This document shows, one piece after another, positions 1 through 6,951 of a stretch of 9,397 bases of DNA. This DNA is from JBIOJB01 sp044450465. Lineage in GTDB: Bacteria > Chloroflexota > Dormibacteria > Dormibacterales > Dormibacteraceae. The notes under the pieces are model-generated. The model was not told the origin of the DNA and did not search any database. It was given only the letters and a program-made list of their open reading frames with translations. The stretch spans positions 1 to 9,397 of the forward strand of contig JBIOJB010000109.1 of NCBI GenBank assembly GCA_044450465.1. Direction: 5' to 3'. Every line of letters starts with the position of its first letter. The stretch's first letter is position 1. The position numbers were made by a program, and so were the translations under genes.

Positions 1-261
1 CTCGTGCTGACTGACCGGCTTTTGGGTTACACATCCTCGTTTCCGCGCGGTCTTACTACCTTCGTCCCGCCCGAGCGCCTGTCAATGCACATGCATAAGC
101 TCGCGGCCGGCCTGTTCGAGGTCGCGGGGATGCCCCGCGACCTCGAACAGGCCGGCCGCGAGCTGATGCATGTGCATTGACAGGCGCTCGGGCGGGACGA
201 AGTGCGTAAGCCCGCGCGGAAACGAGGATGTGTAACCCAGCAGCCGGTCCGTCAGCACGAG
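1..261. repeat. Long imperfect inverted repeat (fold-back) at the window edge
   Basis: Bases 1-129 are the reverse complement of 133-261, with a 3-nt centre (130-132). I count 8 mismatches in 129 pairs, at 12, 21, 22, 51, 57, 58, 59 and 97. The 32 pairs next to the axis are perfect and mismatches become denser toward base 1. The left arm begins at the first base, so the repeat may continue outside. The right arm reads as normal coding sequence of the minus-strand membrane protein. The left arm is best explained as the same sequence folded back with read-end errors, that is, a chimeric read or contig end. A real cruciform or a degenerating inverted duplication is the alternative. Confidence 0.9.
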
Positions 262-951
262 TCCTAGAGACACGACGCCGGTGGCCGCCAACATGCCCAG
301 GCCTGTCAAGAGGACTCGCTTTCCCACTTCCTTGCGGCGGACGAGCCAAACGAGAAGTAGCGCCGCGGCGAACGGAGCGTCGCCCGTCGGCCCAAGGAGC
401 GGATCGGAGGCGGTCGTGAACCCAATCAAGAGCGCTACGACCACGGTCACCGCCAATGTGGCGATCCGCCCGGGCCGGCCCGTTAGCAACCAGCAAAGGA
501 ACGCGGCGAGCAGCGTGGCGCCAAACCATGTCGTGCCGTGGTAAGAGTCCGCCGCCTGCGTGCTCAGGACAAGTGGCGATGCCGCCAGCCCAAGGGATGC
601 CGTAAGCAGTGCGGCGAAACGGCCACAAAGCCGGCCCGCACTCCATGCGAGCAGCGCCAGCGCAACAAGGGCCATGGCGTACGGCGCGTACAGCCACAGG
701 ACCTTGTGGAACGGCAGTGGTAGTACGGCGAGGTCGAACCAGAAGTACCCGATCTGGACGATGATCGCGTGGCCCGCTTTGCCACCCGTGCCGATCGACT
801 GGGCAAGCGTCATCACCGATACGTAGTCGGGGTTCCAGGTCAGCTGATCCACGATGGCCGGCAGCCGTCGCATGAGCACGAAGGCGTAGACGAGCGCGGC
901 GGCCGGTGGCAGCCAGCGCAGCCACGTCACCACGCCACGACCTGCGCTCAA
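82..951 (-). CDS. Multi-pass integral membrane protein, possibly GT-C-like; 3' end chimeric/partial
   Basis: I do not recognise the family with certainty. The protein has about eight hydrophobic segments (roughly residues 11-28, 62-80, 85-104, 107-130, 141-157, 162-181, 191-204 and 212-233) with basic loops such as RRKEVGKR. After the first segment an acidic loop (WNPDYVS, residues 39-45) recalls the extracytoplasmic loop of GT-C glycosyltransferases; that link is only suggestive. The start is TTG at 951, overlapping the stop of the upstream gene as TTGA, so translational coupling is likely; GTG at 933 is an alternative. The frame closes at base 82 only because it crosses the axis of the inverted repeat. 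Residue 274 is the axis, and residues 275-289 are antisense of residues 259-273. The true C-terminus is therefore missing and the genuine part is about 130-951. Confidence 0.75.
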   Translation of the reverse strand: MSAGRGVVTWLRWLPPAAALVYAFVLMRRLPAIVDQLTWNPDYVSVMTLAQSIGTGGKAGHAIIVQIGYFWFDLAVLPLPFHKVLWLYAPYAMALVALALLAWSAGRLCGRFAALLTASLGLAASPLVLSTQAADSYHGTTWFGATLLAAFLCWLLTGRPGRIATLAVTVVVALLIGFTTASDPLLGPTGDAPFAAALLLVWLVRRKEVGKRVLLTGLGMLAATGVVSLGLVLTDRLLGYTSSFPRGLTHFVPPERLSMHMHQLAAGLFEVAGHPRDLEQAGRELMHVH

Positions 952-3266
952 GCGAGCCTGGTGACGCTCAAGACGTCCGAGAAGTCGTCCGTCCAGACCG
1001 GGTCGTTCGGATTGGCCTTGAGCACACGCCAGGCGGACTGGGTTGGGAGGCCGCCTAGGTTTCCGGCCGCCGGCGCCATGACCAGCCAGGCCGACGGGTA
1101 CTTGCCCAGCGCCGACTGGGCGGTGGTCACCTCGGTGTCGACGCGCTGAAAGCCGGCAAGCGACAGGTTCGAGGCCTCGCCGGCCAGCACCGCGGCGAGG
1201 TTGACGTACTTGTTGGAGATGTTGAAGAGAAGGACGCCGCCAGGCCGCAGCTTGGACAGGTACATCTGGATCGCTTCGCGCGTGATCAGGTGGACTGGCA
1301 CGGAATCCGAGCCGAAGGCGTCGAGCACGATCAGGTCGTAGCTGTGGTCGGGAGCTTTCGCCATGGTGAGGCGTCCGTCACCGAGGACGATCCCGGCGTG
1401 CGGCGTGCAGTCACGCAGGTAGGTGAACAGGGATGGGTCGCGAGCGATCTGGGCGACGACAGGGTCGATCTCGTAGAAGGTCCAGGTCTGCTGAGGCTGC
1501 GCGTAGCACGCCATCGCGCCCGCCCCCAGTCCAATGACCGCCACGCTCCAGCTCGCGTCGACCGGTTGCTCGGCATTGAACACGTCGCCCAGTGGGCCGC
1601 TGGGCGAGTAGTAGGAGGCGGGGAGGTCGCGGGTTTTGGGGTCCAGGAGCTGGAGCCCGTGAATGGTGCCGCCGTCGATCAGCGCGTGCTGGGTGGCGGC
1701 GGCGTTGCTGACCACTTTGTGCACTCCGTAGAAATCGCGCTGCTGGAAGATGACCGGCTGCGAGCCGAGCGGCAGGATGGCGAGCAGCAGCATCGCCGCC
1801 GTCGCCAAGCCGAATCGAATCGGCCGCCAGGAAAAGGCCGCGGAAATGGCGGCCGGGATGGCGAACACGACGAGCACGCGAAGCAGGTCGGATGCGGTCG
1901 TGCCGCTGGTGATCGAAACCTGGTTCAGCTTTCCAAGGACGCCAGTCACAGACATCAACCCGACGACGACGAGTAGCCCCGCCAGCATCGCTCCAGGCAG
2001 CCATAAATCGGCCAGCCGGGATCGATCGTTGCCGCCGCGCACCAGCGCCGGCCTCAGCAGCGCGGCGCCGATGATCGCCAGCGGATATTCGAGGAAGTCG
2101 TTGAAGACGAGCGGCGCAACCAGCGCCGTCAACAATCCACCCGTCGCGCCCCCGACGGCTAACCACCAGTAGAACTCGGTCAGGTGAGCGGCCCCCGGGC
2201 GGTCCGCGGCAAGCTCCCCGTGGCATAGCAGTGCGGCGAGGAAGAAGGCGCCGAAGTGGAGGACGGCCAGGAGCCAGAGGGGGCCGCCGCCTCCCAGCAG
2301 GACCATCCCCAGCAGAGGCAACGCGTAGAAAGGGAACAGTCGATTCAGCCAGTAGCGCGAGACCAAAGGGCGGCGAGCGAAGACGACCGCAAACGATAAG
2401 AGGTAGAGCGCCAGCGGGATGACCCAAAGGAGGGGAATTGGGCGGATGACCGTCGTGAAGTAGGAAGTGACCGCGAGCATCCATGTGGACGGCACAGCAG
2501 CGAGAAGGACCCACCTCAATCTGCGTCGCCAGGTGATGGGCGAAGATTCTCCGTCCCCTCGCTTCTCCCTCCCCCGCAGGGGGAGGGTCGGGGTGGGGGG
2601 TGAGGCCCTGATGCCCACGGACCGCGACCACGCCACTGTCGCAAGACAAAGCATCGAGAGCACAAGAAAGGCGATGTAGCCGTCGCGCCACAGGTCCGCC
2701 TGGGCATGCAATCCAAAATGCGGCTCGATCAAGGCGGGATACGACAGCAGGCCGAGCGCGCTGCCAAGATTGCTGGCCCGGTACAGAAAGTAAGGGTCCT
2801 GCGCATGCGCATGGCCGGTGCGCGAGAACCAGTGCTGAATGAGCGGCGACGTGGTCGACAGCACCAGGAACGGCAGCCCGACCGTGACGGATAGAAGCAA
2901 GACCAACCACAGCGCGGGACTGCCCGTTGTCGGCGGGTTCCAACCTGGAATCAGATGAATGGGCAGAACCAGCAGCGGCGCGAGCAGGAGGACTCCGTGC
3001 AGGACCGCCTGCCAGCGCCACTGCAGTCGCATCGCAAGCCAGTGCGAGTATCCGTAGCCGATCAACAGGACGGTCTGGAAGAAAAGAACCGAGGTCGCCC
3101 ACACTGCGGAGGTGCCGCCTACGAGAGGGAGCACCATCTTGGCGACCATCGGCTCGACGAGGAAGAGCAGAAAGGCGCTCGCAAAGAGACAGACGGTGAA
3201 AACCGCAAGCACCGCGAACGAAAACGTGGCCTGCCTCTGTTCAAGTCGCGCTGCCGCGCTGATCAA
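948..3266 (-). CDS. Fused membrane / spermidine synthase-like protein
   Basis: This 772-residue protein has an integral-membrane N-terminal half and a cytosolic Rossmann-type aminopropyltransferase/methyltransferase-like C-terminus. The N-terminus carries motifs typical of bacterial fused MFS/spermidine synthase proteins: FLVEPMVAKMVLP (35-47), SAVWATSVLFFQ (53-64), LSTTSPLIQHWF (136-147) and the NLGSALGLLSYP stretch (166-177). The C-terminal domain shows a glycine-rich nucleotide loop VIGLGAGAMACY (577-588), the acidic YEID (598-601), GDGRLTM (629-635) and DLIVLDAFGSDSVPVHL (644-660), where D649 matches the catalytic aspartate position of spermidine synthases. Polyamine or related aminopropyl transfer is inferred; the substrate is unknown. 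The start is TTG at 3266 with no clear Shine-Dalgarno; GTG at codon 21 is possible. The loop at residues 220-239 is encoded by a palindromic repeat inserted in frame. It is the first gene of a two-gene operon. Confidence 0.92.
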   Translation of the reverse strand: MISAAARLEQRQATFSFAVLAVFTVCLFASAFLLFLVEPMVAKMVLPLVGGTSAVWATSVLFFQTVLLIGYGYSHWLAMRLQWRWQAVLHGVLLLAPLLVLPIHLIPGWNPPTTGSPALWLVLLLSVTVGLPFLVLSTTSPLIQHWFSRTGHAHAQDPYFLYRASNLGSALGLLSYPALIEPHFGLHAQADLWRDGYIAFLVLSMLCLATVAWSRSVGIRASPPTPTLPLRGREKRGDGESSPITWRRRLRWVLLAAVPSTWMLAVTSYFTTVIRPIPLLWVIPLALYLLSFAVVFARRPLVSRYWLNRLFPFYALPLLGMVLLGGGGPLWLLAVLHFGAFFLAALLCHGELAADRPGAAHLTEFYWWLAVGGATGGLLTALVAPLVFNDFLEYPLAIIGAALLRPALVRGGNDRSRLADLWLPGAMLAGLLVVVGLMSVTGVLGKLNQVSITSGTTASDLLRVLVVFAIPAAISAAFSWRPIRFGLATAAMLLLAILPLGSQPVIFQQRDFYGVHKVVSNAAATQHALIDGGTIHGLQLLDPKTRDLPASYYSPSGPLGDVFNAEQPVDASWSVAVIGLGAGAMACYAQPQQTWTFYEIDPVVAQIARDPSLFTYLRDCTPHAGIVLGDGRLTMAKAPDHSYDLIVLDAFGSDSVPVHLITREAIQMYLSKLRPGGVLLFNISNKYVNLAAVLAGEASNLSLAGFQRVDTEVTTAQSALGKYPSAWLVMAPAAGNLGGLPTQSAWRVLKANPNDPVWTDDFSDVLSVTRLA
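2551..2607 (-). repeat. Dispersed palindromic repeat inserted in frame in a coding region
   Basis: The stretch contains a perfect 9-bp stem, CCCTCCCCC (2567-2575) with GGGGGAGGG (2579-2587) and loop GCA, flanked by a G-rich arm ending in GGTGAGGCC. On the minus strand it reads as the familiar CCTCACCCC...CTCCCCC-TGC-GGGGGAGG type repeat that is scattered through many high-GC bacterial genomes, usually between genes. Here it is translated as SPPTPTLPLRGREKRGDG, within residues 220-239 of the spermidine-synthase-like protein. It falls in a hydrophilic linker between a membrane segment ending near residue 213 and one starting near 251. Proline and arginine richness unlike the rest of the protein supports an insertion. 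Confidence 0.8.
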
Positions 3267-3368
3267 GCTCGGATATTTTGGCAGGCGCCCCCCGCGTTCG
3301 TAAGCGAAGGGGGCCGTTGAGTTGGCCCGGATCCGTTACCCAACCGAAGCTAGTACGTTGCTTCCGAG
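3267..3368. promoter_or_regulatory. Divergent intergenic spacer, presumed promoter region
   Basis: The spacer separates the minus-strand membrane operon from the plus-strand lipoprotein block, so it should hold promoters for both. On the minus strand AAATAT (3278-3273) could be a -10 element for the TTG start at 3266 and would give an almost leaderless transcript; no convincing -35 is seen. On the plus strand TAGTAC (3351-3356) is a weak -10 candidate. Two short inverted repeats are present: CCCCC/GGGGG with TTCG/CGAA (3289-3313, with a 3-nt bulge) and GGGCC/GGCCC (3311-3328). Their role is unknown. The promoter assignment rests mainly on gene orientation. Confidence 0.35.
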
Positions 3369-3794
3369 ATGAGGTACGCATCGACGCTCGCCGCGACAGC
3401 GCTTCTTCTCGCGTGCTCTGCTTGCGGAGCGCCGACAACTGGGTCAGGCTCCGGCGCGAGGCCTACTGGGACACCGCCAGTACAGTTCATCGCACGGGCC
3501 ACCGAGCAGGACCACGCTGTCACCGTAACGACAGGTCAGAGGCTGCTCCTGCAGTTACATGCAAAGCCCGGAATGACCGACTGGACCTCTGTGCGGTCCG
3601 GGGACACCTCGGTACTGAGGCCGATAACGATTGATGTGATGGTTCCGCGCGGCGTCACTGTGGCGGCGTTTCAGGCCATCTCCAGGGGGCACGTAGTGGT
3701 CACAGCGGTCGCCGCCCCGGCCTGCTCTCCAGCCCAGGCGTGCCCAGCCTATGTCGTGCTGTACTCGCTTCAAGTCACAGTGGAGCCCGCCTAG
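3369..3794 (+). CDS. Small exported lipoprotein with Ig-like / chagasin-like beta domain
   Basis: The 141-residue protein opens with a short basic n-region, a hydrophobic stretch and a lipobox-like LLAC (Cys16; CSAC with Cys19 is the alternative), followed by a Gly/Ser/Thr/Pro linker. It is most likely a lipoprotein on the outer face of the membrane. The mature part (about 38-141) is beta-rich: TVTTGQRLLLQL, a DWTSVRSGDTSVL turn, the segment VAAFQAISRGHVVVTAV, then a Cys pair (ACSPAQACPAY) and a closing strand. The F-x-A...G...V-x-A layout ending in a V-x-V strand resembles I42 chagasin-type or BIG-like domains. The chagasin NPTTGY loop is not clear, so protease inhibition cannot be claimed. 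The ATG is preceded only by CCGAG. The next lipoprotein gene follows after 49 nt, which suggests co-transcription. Confidence 0.75.
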   Translation: MRYASTLAATALLLACSACGAPTTGSGSGARPTGTPPVQFIARATEQDHAVTVTTGQRLLLQLHAKPGMTDWTSVRSGDTSVLRPITIDVMVPRGVTVAAFQAISRGHVVVTAVAAPACSPAQACPAYVVLYSLQVTVEPA

Positions 3795-3843
3795 CGCCGG
3801 CGCAGTCGAAGCACGTAACGCGCTGGAAACTGCAACGTTTCTA

Positions 3844-4971
3844 ATGACGATGGCACTGTCGATCCGACGACTCCCCAAGGCTGTTGTTCTGCTCATCGTT
3901 GGGGCCTCAGTTGCGTGCACCGGTGGGAGTCCCGCTGTTGGCTCTGTGCACTCGCCCACGCCGGCTTCCGCCCTTTCTTCGCCCTCGGCACATGCCACCG
4001 CGGTCACATCGCCGGTGTCTGCTCAGCCCGCTTATGGATTGCTTTCGACTACGCCGAACGGGACCGATCCATATACGGTGAGCCTGATTGGAATCGACGG
4101 CAAGGTCGTTGCCAGCGCTCAGGCCAGCAGCCCGACGGCCGTAAGCTGCGGCACTGCCGGTGCCGCTGTGGTACCGCTGCCGATCAGCGCGAGTGGTTCA
4201 CGGGCGTACCTGATGGACGCCCAAGGCGCCATCCATTCCCTCGCACCAAACGGGGACACCGGGCAGGTCACGACGGTACCTGCGGCGCCTGGGCGCCGAA
4301 GCATGTTCGCGGTCAGCGCGGACGATCGGCACATTGCGGTCGTCGTGGCTGACTTCAGTTCGAGCGGCGCCGCCACCAGGCTGTACGTCGAAGATCTGAG
4401 TGGTGGCTCGAACCATATCGACACCTTCAGCGAAACCGGAGCCAACACCCTCTGGCCGGTGGGTTGGCTCGGCACCGACAAGCTCGTCCTGGCCGTAATG
4501 CCGGCATGCGACCAGGTTGGGACCCAGCATTTCGCTGCGACCGCGATTCACATCGTCGAGGCTGCCACTGCCGATCGCCTGTATAGCATCGGCGGCCCAA
4601 ACTGCACCCCGAACATTCCGACCTCGCTCGCCGGCGTGGTATGCCAGTTGGCCGGAGGCACCATCCAGGTGCTCTCGTGGACCAATACTCTTTCGCGCCC
4701 CGGTTATCTACCGGCCGAGCCACAGGTTCCGATGTACTTGGCCCCCGACGGCAGCGCCATCGCAGTGTCGGACGGTCCTAACAGTTCGACCATCGAGGCT
4801 CGTGGGTACCCCAAACTGCCGATGAATGTCTGCGGCTGGATCGACAGCACACACGTCTTCTCTGGCAGCGACGCCCAGAATCAGGCCAGTGTCGGCGACA
4901 TCACAAACAGCAAAATGGTGTCGGTGCCCGTGCAAGGCGTTTGCGCCGGCCGCATTCCGAATGAGCTCTAG
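3844..4971 (+). CDS. Beta-propeller-like (PD40/WD40-like) lipoprotein
   Basis: The 375-residue product starts with an export signal: basic n-region SIRRLPK, hydrophobic core AVVLLIVGA, and SVAC with Cys25 as probable lipid attachment site (serine at -3 is atypical). A Ser/Pro/Thr-rich linker (about 26-60) follows. The body contains propeller-style strands: MFAVSADDRHIAVVVADF, TRLYVEDLSGG, LWPVGWLGTDKLVLAV, MYLAPDGSAIAVSD and CGWIDSTHVFSG, as in PD40/WD40-like repeats. At least six Cys in the mature part suggest disulfides, consistent with an extracytoplasmic location. I recall similar lipoproteins from Dormibacterota genomes; this is from memory. The frame stays open upstream to an ATG at 3751, but that start would overlap the previous gene and place the signal 31 residues inside, so I chose ATG 3844 (3850 also possible). 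No strong ribosome site is visible. Function is unknown. Confidence 0.8.
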   Translation: MTMALSIRRLPKAVVLLIVGASVACTGGSPAVGSVHSPTPASALSSPSAHATAVTSPVSAQPAYGLLSTTPNGTDPYTVSLIGIDGKVVASAQASSPTAVSCGTAGAAVVPLPISASGSRAYLMDAQGAIHSLAPNGDTGQVTTVPAAPGRRSMFAVSADDRHIAVVVADFSSSGAATRLYVEDLSGGSNHIDTFSETGANTLWPVGWLGTDKLVLAVMPACDQVGTQHFAATAIHIVEAATADRLYSIGGPNCTPNIPTSLAGVVCQLAGGTIQVLSWTNTLSRPGYLPAEPQVPMYLAPDGSAIAVSDGPNSSTIEARGYPKLPMNVCGWIDSTHVFSGSDAQNQASVGDITNSKMVSVPVQGVCAGRIPNEL

Positions 4972-5107
4972 CCGCTCCATCGGATCTCTTGGTTGGCTCC
5001 GCTTCAGATTGATCTCATAGCGGATTCCTCGGCGGATTTGGGGGACACCGCAAGAATTCGATAGATGGGGTCAGATCCTGGCGCCGTCTGGCAATATCTC
5101 AGGCTCC
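4972..5107. other. Intergenic spacer upstream of the CAP-propeller gene
   Basis: The 136-bp gap has no credible gene. It probably carries the promoter of the CAP-propeller gene: TTGGGG (5038-5043) and GATAGA (5060-5065) with a 16-bp spacer is a weak -35/-10 candidate. The octamer TCAGATCC at 5071-5078 recurs at 6923-6930 and 8662-8669. I see no hairpin with a T-run that would act as terminator for the lipoprotein gene. Confidence 0.3.
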
Positions 5108-6910
5108 GTGACGTTAGCCATTTCGGTGCTACCCAGGACTATGGACGCCGTGGCTGCGCTTGCAAGCGCGGCGGTACGATCGCAAGCAGTACGGCGCCTC
5201 ACGCCGTCGCTTCTCAGCGCTGTGCTGCTTGGGCTGCTTCCGTTGCTGCAAACAGCTGCTCCAGCACAGGTTCATCTTCCGCCCGCGACACTTGCCTCCG
5301 GGGGCGCGTGGCTGGACCGCCTCAACGCGTGGCGGGCCGACACCGGAACGTCGATCCTCAGCGAGAACTCCACATACAGCGCCGGCGATTACAACCACGC
5401 CCTGTACATGGTTCAGACGGGACAGGTCACGCACAGCGAAAGCACCGCTTACCCGCAATACACCACCGCAGGCGACATCGCCTCGCAGAACAGCAACATC
5501 TTCGTCAGCTCGTCCACAAACACCACTGATGCCCAGTCCATCGATTGGTGGATGGGGGCTCCGTTTCACGCCATGGCGATGATGGACCCGCGGCTCACGA
5601 CCACAGGCTTTGGCGCGTACCGGAACTCGGCCTACAGCCCGTGGCAGATGGGGGCCGCCGTGAACGTCGGCCAGGGCATGACCGCTCCCGGCCAGTACCC
5701 TGTCTACTTTCCTGGAAACGGCACGACCGAGCCGCTGACGTCCTACAGCGGTAACGAATTTCCCGACCCGACTCAGGCCTGTCCCGGCTATACCGGCCTC
5801 CCTGTCTTCGTCGAAGTAGGCGCGAACGTCGCCACGACTGCCGGTGCTGTCCATTCGTTCACCGGCAATGGGACCGCGCTAACACACTGCGTCATCGACT
5901 CGACGAATCCCACCTTCGCCAGCTACCTGAAATGGCGCGGAGGCGTGATCGTTTTTCCGCAGGCACCACTGCAGTCCGGAGTCCGGTACACGGTTGCGGT
6001 TACCGTGAACACGGTTCCATACACCTGGTCTTTCTCGGTGGGACCGCTTGCCGGCGGGCTGAGCGGTACCCCTTTGGTCGGCGATTTTGACGGCAGCGGG
6101 AAAGCGGGCCTCGCGTTGGTGAGCGCTCTGGGTGTGTCTGTCGTACTTTCCACTGGAACCGCCTTTTCTAAGCCCGCGGTGTGGGCGGGCTTTCCGTTCT
6201 ACGGGACGAAGACAACTCTCGCGGGCGACGTAACCGGCGATGGCAAGACCGACCTGGTCGCCGTGAATGCAGTGCAGACCTTTGTCATGCCGTCAACCGG
6301 TACCGGTTTCGGATCTCTTCAGGGTTGGTCCAACGTGCCTTTCTACGGCACGCGAGGTACGTTCCTGGCCGATGTCAACGGCGACGGTAAGGCGGACCTG
6401 GTGGCCGTGAATAACTCGAGCGTCTGGGTCATGCTCTCCACCGGCACGGGCTTCGCTCCGCCTGCGCCGTGGTCGAGCGCGCTGTTCTACGGAAATGTGA
6501 CCACGACCGTAGGTGACGTGACGGGCGACGGCAAGGCCGACCTGATCGCGATCAACGCCAACAGTACCTGGGTCATGAGCTCCACAGGCACTGGCTTCGG
6601 AGCGCCCGTTCCGTGGTCGAGCACTCCGTTTTACGGGAATGTGATCACTGCGGTCGCCGACGTCACCGGTGACCACAAAGCCGACCTCGTGGCCGTCAAC
6701 GGAGACAGCGTCTGGGTGCTGGCGTCGACCGGCTCGGCTTTCGGCGCGCCGGCACCCTGGTCGAGCACGGCCTTTTACGGCCAGGTGGCAACTCTCAGCG
6801 GCGACGTGATGGGAAACGGCAAAGCGGACCTGGTCGCCATCAACAACGGGAACCTATGGGTCGAACCGTCGACTGGAACAGCTCTGTCGGCTCCCGTGAT
6901 GTGGTTCTAG
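5108..6910 (+). CDS. Secreted CAP-domain protein with Ig-like segment and six-unit FG-GAP/VCBS propeller
   Basis: The 600-residue protein starts at GTG 5108 (CAGG lies about 6 nt upstream); ATG 5141 is an alternative. A signal peptide has basic RRL (29-31), a Leu-rich core and an AxA-type exit (APAQ, 51-54). Residues 66-190 form a CAP/SCP/PR1 domain: WLDRLNAWRADTG, YNHALYMV with H97, and WWMGAPFHAMAMMDPRL, where H154 matches the conserved CAP histidine. The usual GEN glutamate is replaced (SQNSNIF), so the cation-binding tetrad looks incomplete. Residues 230-312 end in a Big_5-like Ig strand pattern (PLQSGVRYTVAVTV...TWSFSVG). Residues 325-600 are six FG-GAP/VCBS units, five of exactly 48 residues and a last one of 36, with calcium-loop motifs DVTGDGKTD, DVNGDGKAD and DVTGDGKAD. 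It is probably cell-surface or secreted; ligand and activity are unknown. It is a C-terminal paralogue of the next gene. Confidence 0.92.
   Translation: MTLAISVLPRTMDAVAALASAAVRSQAVRRLTPSLLSAVLLGLLPLLQTAAPAQVHLPPATLASGGAWLDRLNAWRADTGTSILSENSTYSAGDYNHALYMVQTGQVTHSESTAYPQYTTAGDIASQNSNIFVSSSTNTTDAQSIDWWMGAPFHAMAMMDPRLTTTGFGAYRNSAYSPWQMGAAVNVGQGMTAPGQYPVYFPGNGTTEPLTSYSGNEFPDPTQACPGYTGLPVFVEVGANVATTAGAVHSFTGNGTALTHCVIDSTNPTFASYLKWRGGVIVFPQAPLQSGVRYTVAVTVNTVPYTWSFSVGPLAGGLSGTPLVGDFDGSGKAGLALVSALGVSVVLSTGTAFSKPAVWAGFPFYGTKTTLAGDVTGDGKTDLVAVNAVQTFVMPSTGTGFGSLQGWSNVPFYGTRGTFLADVNGDGKADLVAVNNSSVWVMLSTGTGFAPPAPWSSALFYGNVTTTVGDVTGDGKADLIAINANSTWVMSSTGTGFGAPVPWSSTPFYGNVITAVADVTGDHKADLVAVNGDSVWVLASTGSAFGAPAPWSSTAFYGQVATLSGDVMGNGKADLVAINNGNLWVEPSTGTALSAPVMWF
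6080..6907 (+). repeat. Tandem 144-bp coding repeats (VCBS/FG-GAP blades)
   Basis: Units begin at 6080, 6224, 6368, 6512, 6656 and 6800. The first five are exactly 144 bp with no indels; the sixth is 108 bp and ends at the stop codon. Each unit reads as a calcium loop (D-x-x-G-D-G-K-x-D), LVAVN, a W/F-V-M strand, STGTGF, a W, and PFYG. The first unit has lost the loop's last aspartate (GSGKAG), the fifth reads GDHKAD and the sixth GNGKAD. DNA copies have diverged at many codon positions, so the array is old or selected rather than freshly expanded. Confidence 0.9.
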
Positions 6911-6951
6911 GGCGTTACTCGGTCAGATCCCCCTCGGCTAGGGTTGAGCTG

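Noticed and set aside
56..925. Minus-strand 289-codon frame overlapping the membrane protein
   Set aside because: It is shifted relative to a frame with clear membrane segments, is Arg/Pro-rich, and passes through the fold-back artefact.
1290..1976. Plus-strand open frame of 228 codons
   Set aside because: It is antisense to the catalytic domain of the spermidine-synthase-like protein and its His/Arg/Asp-rich composition shows no domain pattern.
1411..3102. Very long minus-strand open frame (563 codons) inside the spermidine-synthase-like gene
   Set aside because: It lies in another frame of a well-recognised gene, is rich in Arg/Ala/Pro/Gly as expected from high-GC shadow translation, and has no family motif.
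3751..3843. Upstream ATG start for the propeller lipoprotein
   Set aside because: It would overlap the preceding gene by 44 nt and bury the signal peptide and lipobox; ATG 3844 places the basic n-region and Cys25 correctly.
5129..5854. Minus-strand 241-codon frame
   Set aside because: It is antisense to the signal peptide and CAP domain of a confident gene and has no recognisable motif.
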